From Termitomyces sp. T153 (lineage: Eukaryota > Basidiomycota > Agaricomycetes > Agaricales > Lyophyllaceae): a stretch of 64,000 nt of DNA. Each line of letters opens with the position of its first letter. Position 1 is the first letter of the stretch. The translations under genes were made by a program, and so were the position numbers. The DNA lies in the NCBI GenBank assembly GCA_018296165.2, contig JACKQL020000068.1, positions 62,001-126,000 on the forward strand, written 5' to 3'. Positions 32,674 through 44,611 of this stretch are shown piece by piece. A model generated the notes under the pieces. It was not told the DNA's origin. It made no database searches and saw only the letters and a program-made list of their open reading frames with translations.

Positions 32674-34914
32674 TCAATTACGCGCACGGAAAGAATAAGC
32701 AGAAGTAGACGGCCACCAGCACGAAACTCTCCGGGTCTTTATCTCCCATATCCCATCCCTCCTAACAAGCCCTACAAAAATGTTCCTCTTCTCCAAATAA
32801 TCCACCTTCCTGATCCCGTACCCCCTTTCCTGATCGTTTCCCTGCGTCCTCCGCACATACGCTCTGGCAATCCGCTTCCGGGTCCTACTTTCCAACTCAT
32901 TTAAATAATGCTTCGCATTGATCTGCGTTTGCAGCTGGAAGTACATATGCATAATTACATCTTGCACCGTGACGCCTTCGTTGGTTGTCTTGTACACGTC
33001 AATGTACCACGGGAGGAGGGGATGGAACAACCGCATGTGGTCGACACTAGGGTTCGTCGCGAGTTGGGAGAGGTCAGTGTAGTTGTAGATACGCCCGAGG
33101 ATGGGAAGGGAAAGCGTTTGGGGGTGTGGGTAGGCCCATAGTTTGTAAATAACGTGTGGGTGTCCGGACTCATAGTCGAGGATTGAGTTGATTGTACGTC
33201 TTATCGGGTCCCTGAATCCTGCAAAGGGAAATTACAACACGACAAGACGCGACACGTTGTTGCATACTTGATACTTACCCTCGATAGCAATATCTGACCA
33301 AAACCTTTGCACCCTAGGTATAAACGTCTCAGGATAATCAGGCCTCAAGTCCCTCGGCCGTCTGCCGAGATTTCCCGAATTATATGGCTTGAGCAGCTCC
33401 CCGTCGCTTCCAGAATCTTGGTGTGTGGTTGATGAATGGTCATCGTTGCCCGTGACGGCGGTATTGTTCGATATCAGTTCATCCAAAACCCTCGTTGGCA
33501 TGACTTGTGAACTGCTAAGAGCCCCGGCACGAAAGCGTGCAAGAGGATATTCAATTTCTTCCATCGAGTACATTTCATCCGAGTGAAGACGACTGAGAAC
33601 GGAATCTATTGTTGGGCGGTCAGTGGGATTCGCTTTCCAGCAGTCTTCCATGATTAGCCAGATGTCTTCTGTCAGACCCCAAGAACTCCAAGATTTGCTT
33701 GAGCTCGGTGGCCGACCCGGGCGTGCTCCCATTTTGACTTGATACAGGACGGTGACATCATTGTGCAGGTGATCCAATGGAATGGAACCAGTGAAAACCT
33801 ACAAGGAGTCAGCCGATGCTTTTGTTGTTTGATTTTTAGACCGAATATTTACCTCGTAACAAACGTACGCCCATGCGTAAACATCACTTGCTTTGCTATT
33901 GTGCACAATAGTGTCATTCTGCATGTCAAAGAGTTCCGGTGCTTGCCACCGAATGGTTCCGCCTTTTGAAGCAGGGCCAGAGTATGATGTCAAATTTAGA
34001 ATTTGAGGATCGGATATTGAGGAGATCCCAAAATCCGCCACGCGTGCTATTCCTTCATCGTCGACAAGAACATTGGACTTCAAGGGCAAAAGAAATAAGC
34101 AAACATTGACAGAAATAATGACTGAATCTTACCCCCTTGAGATCACCATGGATTACTCCCTTATCATGGAGGTAAGACAGGCCTCGAGCAACACCAACAG
34201 CCTGTAGACCAGGAGTGAGCGAGTTGTCAACGAAAAGCGGAACCAAGTACCAAAGGAAGACGTGGAGCTTCAGGATTATCCTTGAGATATCTTGTAATAT
34301 TTCCATTCTCCATCCAAGGTGCAACAATGGATGGTCGATCCTGAAATCTATAGAGTCCGTATACTGGGAGAATATTCGGATGGCATAGCTGTCTCCAGAG
34401 AATCGCCTCCTTCCAGAATTGCTGCGAATATATGATAAGTTGCTGACACTTGTATTCTCAGTATCCTTTTGCGATACGAACCTTCAAGACAAGTTCTTTA
34501 TCCATTGTCTCGAAAACACGCATCGCCTTGATGCAGACAAATTGCCCCTGAACTTTTCCATTATATATATCGGCTTGTGCACCACCTCCTACTACTTTTA
34601 CATCCTCAATCTGGTTCTTGAGCTCATAGCAGACTGGGTATAAGCCTGTCTTGACCGAGAGTCTCTGCGCCAAAACGATAATATGTTTTGAAAGTTGTTT
34701 GTCCAGGTCCCTGTGATCGAGGAGCTAGGAAAAAGTTGAGCATTCAATCATCAGAAGAAAGGATCTTTATATCAGATGCAAAATCATGTACCCATTGAAA
34801 CAGATTGAGAAGTTCCTGAGCGTCCTGTCCTTGACAGGATAGAAGTTGTTTCTGTACCTGTGGTTGGGTCATGAGAGCCTGAAACTGTTTCACCATGATA
34901 GAAAGAGCATCCAT
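32674..34914 (-). CDS. TKL-type protein kinase fused to a C-terminal DUF6699-like domain
   Basis: Seven exons (34914-34792, 34724-34482, 34421-34251, 34201-34133, 34077-33853, 33798-33279, 33218-32674) join in phase to 631 residues. Kinase landmarks: glycine loop GGGAQA (87-92), VCIK Lys107, alpha-C Glu127 (FWKEAILWRQLCHPNILPVYG region), catalytic loop HGDLKGSN with Asp199 (Gly in place of Arg in HRD, common in basidiomycete kinases of this type), DFG 217-219, APE 248-250, SDVYAWA and DCW..DRPT. After a Ser-rich linker the last intron (GTAAGT..TTTGCAG) joins a module from about residue 508 (LFHPLLPWYIDV, VKDV-like VTVQDVIMHMY, IRKVDYL, FVGLVRRDGIWEIKT) resembling DUF6699. The N-terminal helix region (MDALSIMVKQFQ) resembles adaptor segments ahead of such kinases. 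Start is uncertain: an in-frame TAA lies just upstream (35002-35004). Confidence 0.85.
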
Positions 34915-35112
34915 ATCGAGATGGAGGGCAAACGGCCTTAGTTGTAGGCCAATATCAAGGACGCTCGCACTGTGAGAGGCTCCAGGCACCTCCTCCAGTA
35001 TTTATACTAGCTTCTCCACTGTTTGTCCGACTTTGCCTCTCGAAATGGCGGTGTCAAACTTGTCGAGTGGGCGGCCATGGTCTAAAATATCCTGAGAATA
35101 TGATCCAGGCAT
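34915..35112 (-). other. Possible former 5' coding part of the kinase gene, cut by a stop
   Basis: From an ATG at 35112-35110 the kinase frame reads 36 plausible codons (MPGSYSQDILDHGRPLDKF..), meets TAA at 35002-35004, then continues in the same frame into the annotated start. Either this is 5' UTR and coincidence, or the stop truncates the product. Confidence 0.35.
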
Positions 35113-36069
35113 AAGTCCTCCGTGATCAGAGAAAATCAACATCTATCTATTGAGCTATGGACTGTGCCTTCGGCACGAGCCTGTATTTTAGTATGACCTC
35201 GACCTAAGTAGGGGTGCACTTCATACATTCACAGCCAAGAAACGGTTACGGCTGTTGGCATCACGAACACGTCCATGTCCATCATCTGTTGCGATGCTTG
35301 ACGCTCATCACTGACGGAATTCCTTTTCCGAAACTTGTGATATGTTGTATTCCTATTTCTAGTTTCATATAGACATTTCAGTGTCCATAGTTCTCACTGT
35401 ATGTTCCTCACGCATCGTACTTTTCCTTTTACGGGTATTACTTCTATGGGTATCGTATTACTCGACGTACATTTACGTAGCTGCATCTTGTGACTATCTC
35501 CTCGGTCCTTGATCATTGCAACAATGAAGTGAGCCTTTACTTGCCATTTCAGATCTACTTATACCGACTATGTACCTGTAGTACTTACATTCTATAGGTG
35601 AGTATATATATAATCATTGATCATCCCAACACTGAGTACTTACATTGTATAGCCTTGACATTTCAAATGATGGATCCTGGTGTTACCCTGCTTTGAAACA
35701 TAGCTGCTATATTGTGTGTTAGAACCCTAATTCTGTAGTCAAGCAAAACACTGAATAGATTGGTAAGTAGATAGCTTCAGTTCAATGTCTAGTTGACTGA
35801 GCTACCATACCTGAATAGATTGGTAAGTAAATAGCTATATGTACTACATCGGTATGTGGGTCTGAGATTATGTGTATGTAGCAACTCACCCTCAGTTCAA
35901 TGTATAGTTGACTGAGGGATATGGGCAGATATGTAGCTGTATATATAGGTAGCATAGGACAATGGAGAATGCTCATGTCAGGATAGATGAGTGAAAAGGA
36001 AGAGATAGATAAAGAGATAATGAAAGGAAGAATGTGAGAAAGTGAGCACAATGGTGGAGGTTGATGGTA
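35113..36069. repeat. Intergenic stretch with interspersed short duplications
   Basis: Two repeated pairs are seen: TGAATAGATTGGTAAGTA followed by ATAGCT at about 35752 and 35812, and CAGTTCAATGT.TAGTTGACTGAG at about 35778 and 35892. They lie just beyond the 3' end of the copia fragment and may be remains of its LTR. No gene seen. Confidence 0.45.
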
Positions 36070-37130
36070 CCTTCATAACGCCTCAGCATGGCATACCAAC
36101 ACTCCTCCTTACCAGAAACCTTGCTGTAGTATAATGTGCTCCTCACGTATGGTTGTGGCATTACTGGAGGCCCAGTAGGGATTGTAGGTGGGTGAAGAGA
36201 GGGGCCGGCAATGTTTTGGCAAACAGGTCTGCAATGTCGTGTTTGGTGTTCACATATCGTATGCAAATCCCGCTGGATTGGACGTGCTCGAGAAGGAGGT
36301 GGTACTTGATGTTGACATGTTTGATGCATGCATGGAGCGTAGGATCTTCAGACAGATTTATTATGGCCACATTGGTTGTCACACAGAATTGGTATAGGAT
36401 TGGATGTGATGTTGTACCCAATTCCTTTGAGTGAGGTGTGTAACCAGATACACTGTTGGGCACTCTCGAAGGCTGCCACATACTCAGCCTGCACCATGAA
36501 GCCACCACAGATTTTCGCTTGTGAGCTGCCCAGGAGACTAATCCAGAGCCCAGACTCTACACATAGCCACTGATACTGTGTCATGTGTCAAGGCAGTTTG
36601 CCCAGTCTGAATCAGTAAACCCAATGAGGTTGACAAGCTCATTTTTGCCGCCCAGGACCAGCTTTAGCTTGTGGGTTCCTTTGAGATAGCATACTAACTA
36701 GATGGCGGCTCGCCAGTGAGTCAAAGAGTATGAGTCAACATAATGGGTGAGCTGTTGGACCATTTATGCGATTTCTGGGTGGGTGGAGATAGCCACATAT
36801 AGTAGGCAGCCAACAAGCAAGTGATATGGGTTTTTTCCAAGGCAGCTACCTCATCACGAGGTAAGGATGCTTTTTCTGTCCTGCAAAGTTTCTTACTCAG
36901 GCTCCATGGGGAGGGACAGCGCTGTGGCGTTCGACTGACCAAATTGGGCGATGATTTTGTCAATGAGGGTGGTTTGGGAGAGTTTAACTAGTCAGTTGTC
37001 GTGGTCCCACTCAACTGCAATTCCAATGACGAATTGAGGGAGTCTGAGATCAGATATTGTCCAGACTGATTGTAGCTGGTCTTTGAAGCTTTGTCCCTGG
37101 CTTTAGTGCTTGCTATGGACAAAACGAGAG
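36070..37130 (-). pseudogene. Ty1/copia fragment: RT tail and RNase H
   Basis: Minus-strand pieces in three frames: RT tail around 36960-36620 (ITCLLAAYYMW region, GFTDSDWANCLD), RNase H 36600-36160 (QAEYVAAFESAQQCIWLHT, KHVNIKYHLLLEHVQSSGIC, TKHDIADLFAKTLPAP). Many shifts and stops. It differs from the copia copies at 12 and 40 kb. CpG content is intermediate. Confidence 0.8.
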
Positions 37131-39600
37131 GCGCAATAGTCTAACGGCACCGGAAAAGGAAAGTATACCGAATAAGGAAATTGGTATGTCGCGGTCAGCT
37201 AAGTCGATGCCCAACAACACATCATCTGGGTGGAAATCCATGGCGTGCGCGCTATACCCTAGCGCTTCTCCTTTCACACCCTCCCCGCTTTCGACGTATC
37301 CTGTGGCTGAGGGATGAAAGGTATTCTTCAGATTCTATCTAAGAGTTCTCTTTGTAATTTGGAGTTTCTCCTTCGGGCACTGCTTCGTCTTGCAGATATG
37401 AGCGTGGTTTTCCAGTGCCGGATTGTATGGTCATTCCTTATTATATAATGTTCTGTGCTCTTGCTGGCGACATACATGATGATGGCCGTACGATGGAGAG
37501 GTTTCTTTAAACTTTCAACCAGGGAAAGTGATCAGCCATCTTGGCGTACGTCACTTATACTTTTCGATGGCGTCCGTCTCTCGTTCTACTTCGTCAGAAT
37601 AAGCTTCCTCGCTCATTTACCACGTCATTGGAGTAGATTCACTGTTCAATCCGACCTCATAATCAGAACACGTCGACGACGAGAGTACGTGTGCACAATT
37701 TGTCGTCTTATACTCTGGTGGTGGATTTCTTAATCGAGAGGATCGTGACTTCGCTCGATGATACATCGTTTGTCTGTGGGCTACTTGGGATATCTATCTG
37801 TTTCAAATCAGGATGAGAGTTGGAGAATACAGTGATGATCGAGTGTTCAAATCAGAATCCTATCATCTGCGACTTCTGCATCCTATTCCATTGAAATTTG
37901 TACTCTTGTTTTTTCTTACGGGAACGACATGATCCGGCGATCGTTATTCGTTCCTTCTTTGCAACTTTTTGCTGTAGGAGAGGTCAGTCGTGTGGGCAAA
38001 CCATTGAAGCCCGAAGATCGTACCTTTTGTTCTAAAGATGCTGTATCTCCCTTTGCGGGATTGGTATCGTTTATTATGGGACTGAGGAATACGTCCAATC
38101 GACTGGATGATCCAACGCCAACATGCATGACTTCAGTTTCATAAAAATACTGGAGATACAATCATGGACTCGCCTTTTTCTTTCCTTCCTTATCTGGTTC
38201 TGATTTGTCACCTGACTTGTTGAGAACGCGCAAGTGATGTGTTCGAACGCGCGGTTGCTCGCAATGAGTAAGAGACGAAGGTTGGGACGATAGTATGAGT
38301 AACGTCTGTTGCGGTTTAGTGCGGAGTGTCGCATGTAACAAACACTCCTTGCACGCCAGACATCACTGCGCTTATTATAAGGAGGAAATCAGATATGGAC
38401 CACGATCAATTATAAATCAGAGTGATTCCAATGTTACTATGTAAAAGAAGCCTGCGCAGAGCACTAGAGATAGCGCGGAATCAGTGACAGACGCCGATCA
38501 GAAGTCAGATGGGAGGTATTGAATCGCGAACGAGACATCCCGCACAGTGAGATTTGTGTAGTCAATGGCGAGGAACTCAGGCTCGGGCTGAGTATAGTGC
38601 CTCTCAACGTGGCGGCAACTGTACTGTAACAACATTTACACGAGAATCAGTTTGGAAGAAGAGAACCATCGAACATCGTGGCGGGAGAAGCACACCTAAC
38701 AAGAGGCACTGATGACGATTGTGGGGTGAGGGTGTCGGGAAGTTGCTGTGAGGTAATCGAGACTTTGGTATCCATATTCTTCTTCAGGATTGCTCTGTTT
38801 TTCACACAAGTAAGATGCTATACTCTTTCTTTATATACCTTTTCTAGAAAAACCAATCTGAATTTTGAGTTTCAGATTCTGCGAGCTGACTTCATACGCA
38901 CGCAAGAAGCGTCGCGCGTTAGATATGATAGAAGCTTACTAGGCCTAGTTTCTTTAGATTAGTTTTAATCAAACTGAGTACCCGCACCAAAACCGTCGTC
39001 AGTCGATGAGATTGGTAGACAGATAACATTGAACTATTGAGTAGTACCGACTATATCAGAACAGTTTAATATCCTGACGAACGTAAAATATTGGATTGGG
39101 GGTGACGACTAAACACACAACTATGGATTTCGAGTCCGTGACAAATCATGATTACACTTACACCATCGGATCAATTTATTCCTGCAATCGTGGAAGAAGA
39201 CGCCTAATTGAGGACACCGAGCACCCAGGGCTGTTTACAGATCGATCGGTGAACTCATGGTGCTCCGTCACGGAGAGAAGAGTGAGACGGCCATTGACAT
39301 ACCAGCACCCATGTCTGCTCCTCACTGTCTGTAACTGCACTAGCACCTGAGATGGCTACTACTCGACTCGTTCTTCATCCAGCAGATTCAATTTTTTTTG
39401 GAAGAATCGCACCCTTGCTAAGAACTCCTCTTCGTCACTATTTTTTTCTGGACCAGAACTGAAGCCACTAGTGGTGACGAAAACAATGCAAGACCTCAGC
39501 GTCAACCACGATGGTAGAACAGACTGAGGAGGTAAGTCAAGTCTGACGCGAATGTAGCGAAGTGATTACTAATCGTACCAAAAGAGGAAGTCGAATATAC
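37131..39600. other. Unique intergenic region, no gene supported
   Basis: Open frames at 37455-37733 (+), 37916-38161 and 38074-38334 (-), 38678-38962 (+) and 39096-39350 (+) lack recognisable domains. The pair on the minus strand overlap in different frames. I cannot distinguish them from chance. Confidence 0.35.
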
Positions 39601-39639
39601 TAGGCCAACACAACCCCATCAGCGACGAAGTGGGTGCGA

Positions 39640-42600
39640 TAAAGGAAACATGAGCGAGAAACAAGACCAAGAGTTGGAATGAATTTGTAATGTAAGTTCT
39701 TCGGAAGAGACTTTGTAAGAATATCTGCTATCATTTCTGTAGTGGGAATCCAAGTAGTAGAAAAAGAACCGGTACGTAACTGTTCACGAATAAAATGGTA
39801 TCGTATGTCGATGCTTTGATCTTGACGTCGTAGAGTCTGAGTTTGCTATTTCTAAAGCGCTTTGATTGTCACAGAAAATTGGTAGAGGTCTGGGAATCAG
39901 AAGATCGAGTGAAGTGAGAAGGAACCGAATTGATATAGCTTCACGGATTGCATGAGAGATCGCCATGTATTCTGCTTCTGTTGAGGATAACGCGACTGTT
40001 TTCTGTTTGACCGAAGACCACAATACTAGGCTTGAGTAGAAAGAGAATGCATAACCTGATACACTCCAACGAGTAGCTGTGTGAGAAGCCCAATCTGCAT
40101 CTACAACCCCAAAATCGGCCGGCAGTATCAATCGAGCTGGTGGATTGGTTGCAGGTCGCGAAAAATTATACTCTAGAGCGAAATTCCGTGTGCCAGAGAT
40201 ATAACGAAGGACTCGCTTCGCAAGTAGTAGGTGTGCTTGAGTTGGGTTTGCATTGAATTGACCTAATGACATAGCTGTAAATGCCAAATCTAGGCGTGTA
40301 CACAGACTAAGATATAGTATTGATCCGACTAGACGTTGATAGTGAACCTTGACTTTGTCCTCAGGTACATCTGGAATTGCATTTGGAGGAGGATCTGGTA
40401 ATTCATGGAGATTGACGTTCGATGGAAGGGAAAGTGGAGCAGCATCGATCAGATTGTATGTGTTCAGGAGATCCAGTACAAAGCCTTTTTATGATAGCCA
40501 GAGTTTCCGTTCGGGTCGATCGCAGTTGATTTGTATACATAAGTATAAGGTTGTTGGTCCTGAGTCTTTAACCTTGAAATGTCTGTTCAACTCGATGAGA
40601 ATCTAGTTGTACAAAGGTATTGAGTTGGTCGCATTTAATCCATCATCAACATGAACACATATGATGATGAATCACTTGGTTCCATCAGGGAGAGAGGGAA
40701 TGGAGAAATGGGGAGGGGATGAGAACCATCCAAAGAATATGCCATGGTCAATGTCACAACGAGTCAAACCTAGAGCTTCCAATCATTCATGCAGTACAGC
40801 ATACCACTTGTGAGATGCCTGTTTAAGTCCATATAATGCTTGTAGTGTATGATTCACTTTTTTAGGATTCACATCAGGAAAACCTGGTATCTGCTCCAGG
40901 TATATCTTGTGTGTTGATGGTGCATTCAAGAATGCTGTCCTTACATTGATTGAGAATAGTTCAAGATCATGAAGTGCTGCATAAGCCAGGGTTATGCAAA
41001 TACTTGTCATCTTAGCAACAGGAGCATAGGTGGATCCATAGTCTTCTGGTTGTTGAATGAATCCTTGTGTGACTAGTCAAGCCTTATCTTTTCCCCAAAT
41101 TATTGTACCATCTGGATTGTACTGGTATGCATATACCCATTGGACACCATTTGCTTTCTGGCCAGGTGGTAGATCAGTAGATGTGAAAACATTCTGTGCT
41201 TTAAGACTTTCAATTTCATGTTCCATGGCGGCTTTGCGGACATCAGCATTGCTTTGATGTGTAGCTTCATAATAATTTTCTGGTGCTTTGGATAAGTCAT
41301 AAATTTGAGGAGTCTTGAATTGAATTGGATCTGGGCCATAAGTCATGTATGCTTTGATATCTGCAAGAATTGGTTCTTTGAGAGAGAGAAGGTCATTGAG
41401 TGGAATTGAGAGTATAGTGGTGGTGAACAAAGTATGAATATCCAGGATTGCTGATAACCCTTGATGAGGTTCTAATTGTGCAAGTTGATCTAAGCAAAGA
41501 CATGTGATACATTCATTTTGTTTTGCAATTTCTTCAAAGAACACTTAATGTGTTGGGGTTTGTTTGATGTTTCTTCTTGGACAATTTCTAATAGAGTCAG
41601 AAGGAGGATTTGTAATTGCCAAATTAGGAGAAGGAGGGGAAATGATGTTATCTTGAAGATCAGTGGAATGTATTTCTTGAATTTTTGCTTGAGATGATTC
41701 TTGATATTCAGATGAAGGCAAGTCTTGAGAAGGTGAAGATATTATTGAAGAAGTCAATTTGGGATGAAGAGGAGGAGATGGAGATGGTACAGACAACTGT
41801 GAAGAATCAATGTGACTGGGTGATTGTGATCTTGCTCTAGTAGAATGAGGTTTAAGTTGACCTTCAACATTTTTGTTGAAAATGACATCCCTTGAGAAGT
41901 AATACCGGCCATTTAGGTCACAAACATGCCAACCAATGCAATTTTCATCATATCCAATGAAAATCACTTCAAGATACCTGGTTTCACCCTTTTGACAAGT
42001 TTCATGTGGATGGAGTACAAAGCATTGACAACCTCAGATGCGCAGGTGTGATAAATCAGGTTTGATATTATTCATAATTTTGTAGGGTGTTGTAAGTGCA
42101 GGTAGAGTCAATGTTGGAAGGTGGTTGGATAAGTATTGTGCCATAAGGATTGCATCACCTAGGAATGAAAGAAGAGCCATAAGAGCTTGGGCTATATCTT
42201 TGATAGTCTGAATATATTGTTTGGCTTTACCATTTTGCTGATGGTCATAAGTGGCAGTAGATTGAACCACAATCCCTCTACTATTGAGAAAATCACTTAA
42301 AGGACCTTGGATGAATTCTTTGGCCCCATCACATCAAACAGTGCAAACTTTATTCCCAGACTTTAACTCCCATTAAGCTGTAGTAACTTTGAAATGACTG
42401 CATGCTTGATCTCTGATTGTGAGTAAAAAGGTACTCCCATAGTTGGAGAAGTCATCAAGGATTGAGTGGAAATGATGAGTATGTCTGTTAGCAAACCAAG
42501 TAGGGAATGGACTACAAGAGTTCATATGAAGCAAATCACAAACATTCAATGCTCTCCTACCAAGATTATCATAAGGTCAGGCTGGTTGCTTTCCAATAAT

Positions 42601-42950
42601 ACAAGGAATGCAATGGTTGTTGTTGAAATGACCAACATAGTCAACCCCAGTCACATAATTCTTTGTAAGAACCACTCTAGTCATATCATGAGCAGGATGT
42701 TCTAGGTGCTGATGCCAAAGGTTTGGAGTTAAATGAACCTGAGCAAAAGATGTATTTGATGCAGGTATAGCTGGGAATGCCATGGACACCTGAGATGTAG
42801 GGATGACAAAGTCACAGAACAGAAAGAACAGTTTGTTGAGTTTAGTCACTGGAAGAGTTTTGCCATGAAGTTCTTGAATTGACAGAGGGAAGAGAATGGA
42901 GGAAGCTTCTTGTTCAAAGAGGAGTTTCATGTCATCGTTGTAAGCTTACT
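39640..42950 (-). pseudogene. Ty1/copia polyprotein, 5'-truncated (pre-integrase to RNase H)
   Basis: One colinear minus-strand element. Pre-integrase (LWHQHLEHPAHDMTRVV, CIPC) at 42760-42580; integrase remains at 42270-42034; linker 41967-41545 (WHVCDLNGRYYFSRDVIF; Ser/Pro-rich); RT from 41330 (AMEHEIESLKAQNVF, WVYAYQYNPDG; FSINVRTAFLNAP; ALYGLKQASHKWYAVLHE; catalytic box VHVDD at about 40650); RNase H 40287-39784 (DADWASHTATRWSVSGY, SSTEAEYMAISHAI, CDNQSALEIANSD) and the final IPTTEMIADILTKSLPK in a shifted frame. Gag is absent. The RNase H part keeps many CpGs while the part beyond 40.8 kb has few. Confidence 0.88.
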
Positions 42951-43205
42951 GTTGACAACTTATGACATTCACAGACACAAATCTCACATTTGCGTCACAG
43001 CTGCAGCACACTCACATGATGGCCACCTCAAAAGGACTTGTTTCTCACCTTTGTTTGCTATCCTACTACTGGCAAACAAAGGTGAGCCTTTAGATAAATA
43101 TTACTTCTATCTTGTATCCTAACTACTGGCAAACAAAGACTTTTATCCTGTTTGTTAGGGTTGCAGTGAGGCTGTTTACCAACAGCCTTTCACTTTTTTT
43201 TTAAC
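42951..43205. other. Junction between copia remnant and gag ORF
   Basis: Contains a short duplicated block, CTACTGGCAAACAAAG (about 43066 and 43123). Could be a remnant of an LTR or leader belonging to the following gag. No gene. Confidence 0.35.
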
Positions 43206-44085
43206 ATTGATAAAAATTTTCCAAACTGTCTTACAGTTGTTGCCCACCATCTACGCCCACTCCTGCAACCACTAGACAAGCGACAAAAACTACAACAAGC
43301 TTTTGTATCTCTACCAGTTACACTTCCATCTACTCCCTCACCTTTGAGCTCTACTCCACTGAAAAAGGAGCTGAAGGAGGAGCCTTCCCCCACTGCCAGT
43401 GAAACTGAGATGTTGGCTGCACTCCATCCAGCCCCATTGTCCAGCTCCTCTGAGAGCTCCAGTGATTCCGAGTCCTTGTCATCCTCAGATGACCTTGACC
43501 CTGCCCAACAAAATGACCCTGAAATCAAAACACTTGGTGCCTATTGCTTACCGCATACCACCACCAATCAGAAATGCCATAACATGTCCTCAACACTGCC
43601 ATTCCATGTCAACACAGACAAACAATGCCCCCTTGCTGAAGTGAAGGTGGCAAAACTAAAAGACTGCGCCATGATTACCAAGGGCCACATGGATGACAAC
43701 CTGTTCCAACAGTGGTCTATTGTGTGTCACAGATATAAGAAACACTCCAGAAAAAGGCCAGGTGAGATCACAGCCTTTGTGGCCGATGGAATGCTTGAAC
43801 CTCACTTTGTGGCATGGTACCACACCAATCAATCTCACATTGATGCCATGATGCTCGATGACTATCTTGAGGAGTTCCAGAAGTTTGCATTGCCCCACAA
43901 TTGGCAACCTAAGGTGCGAGATTTGATCCTCACCTCCTTCCGGGGAAACATGTCCTTTGCCAACTGAAGTGTCTACATCCAAAACCTCAATGCTCGACTC
44001 AAAAACACGGGATCTGAACACACCTTGACTGATCTCACAATCAAGGCACATCTTGAATCACACATGTGCTCCAATCTTTGAAGGA
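43206..44085 (+). pseudogene. Retrotransposon gag-like ORF
   Basis: A plus-strand frame is open from about 43206 to a TGA at 43965-43967 and continues after it to about 44080 (YIQNLNARLKNTG, LTIKAHLESHMCSN). It has an acidic Ser-rich region (SSSSESSSDSESLSSSDD) and a capsid-like part with the segments LKDCAMITKGHMDDNLFQQW, FVADGMLEPHFVAWYHTNQ, and MLDDYLEEFQKFALPHNW plus QPKVRDLIL. The single TGA sits where Trp or Arg would be expected. No ATG starts the frame clearly. No pol follows, so it is a fragment. Related gag proteins are common in agaricomycete LTR elements; I assign it by composition and pattern only. Confidence 0.65.
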
Positions 44086-44262
44086 ATTGACATTAATGTA
44101 TTGATCACGTTTAAAGATTAAATCTTTTTCATCGCTGTCTGAAGGACAAAATGTCAATGAACAATAAAGGGATATCGCAATATTCCGCCCATTGACCATG
44201 GTTCGGTTTGTGGGTTCTCATGTGACATGGGAGGTGGACATGTAAAATTTTAGAACGTACGC

Positions 44263-44355
44263 ACACTGATGGTGAAGTGGTTATCATGCTTGCCTTCCAC
44301 TTCGACGTAAATCCGAGGCCAGCAAGCGGCAGGGGTTCGATTCCCCTTCATTGTA
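44263..44355 (+). tRNA. tRNA-Gly(TCC) with a 21-nt intron
   Basis: Folds as a cloverleaf. The acceptor is ACACTGA with TCATTGT (6 of 7 pairs; C4 opposes T), discriminator A. D arm is GTGA/TCAT with a GG-containing loop; anticodon stem CTTGC/GCAAG with loop CTTCCA+A reading anticodon TCC. The intron follows position 37. The T arm AGGGG/CCCCT closes the loop TTCGATT. A-box (TGGTGAAGTGG) and B-box (GGTTCGATTCC) promoters are intact, and a TTTT terminator follows at once. Known role: decoding GGA and GGG-type glycine codons. The acceptor mismatch is repaired in the 3' halves of two other copies nearby (TCAGTGT). Confidence 0.75.
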
Positions 44356-44460
44356 TTTTGTCTGCCGAACTGTGGCGGAAGTTTTTTCGATCGTTGTCCG
44401 TGATATCTCAGCGAAGGCGCATCCCAGGCGATATAGGCGATTTGAGAAGATAGAACGCTA

Positions 44461-44543
44461 ACATGCTGATATCATGCTTGCTTTCCACGCGATAAGACAC
44501 CAAGGGTGAGCAAGCGCCAGGGGTTCGATTTCTTTTCAGTGTA
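44461..44543 (+). pseudogene. tRNA-Gly(TCC)-like pseudogene, D arm deleted
   Basis: Matches the tRNA at 44263 but lacks about 12 nt of the D arm (CTGAT joined to ATCATGC). The T stem is damaged (GGTTCGATTTCTTTT). The anticodon region TTTCCA, intron position, GCAAGC and TCAGTGTA end are recognisable. Confidence 0.65.
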
Positions 44544-44611
44544 TCCACAACATGATCAAACTCTTTCTCTCGATCGCTTTGTTACTATAAGTAGCATATA
44601 GTCCTTGTACG

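Noticed and set aside
40610..40800. Boundary between two different copia elements
   Set aside because: The RT continues colinearly across this stretch (ALYGLKQ, VHVDD, then the RT tail), so it is one element despite the CpG change.
43190..43528. Ser/Glu-rich minus-strand ORF of 112 codons
   Set aside because: It is the reverse shadow of the Ser/Asp-rich part of the plus-strand gag frame.
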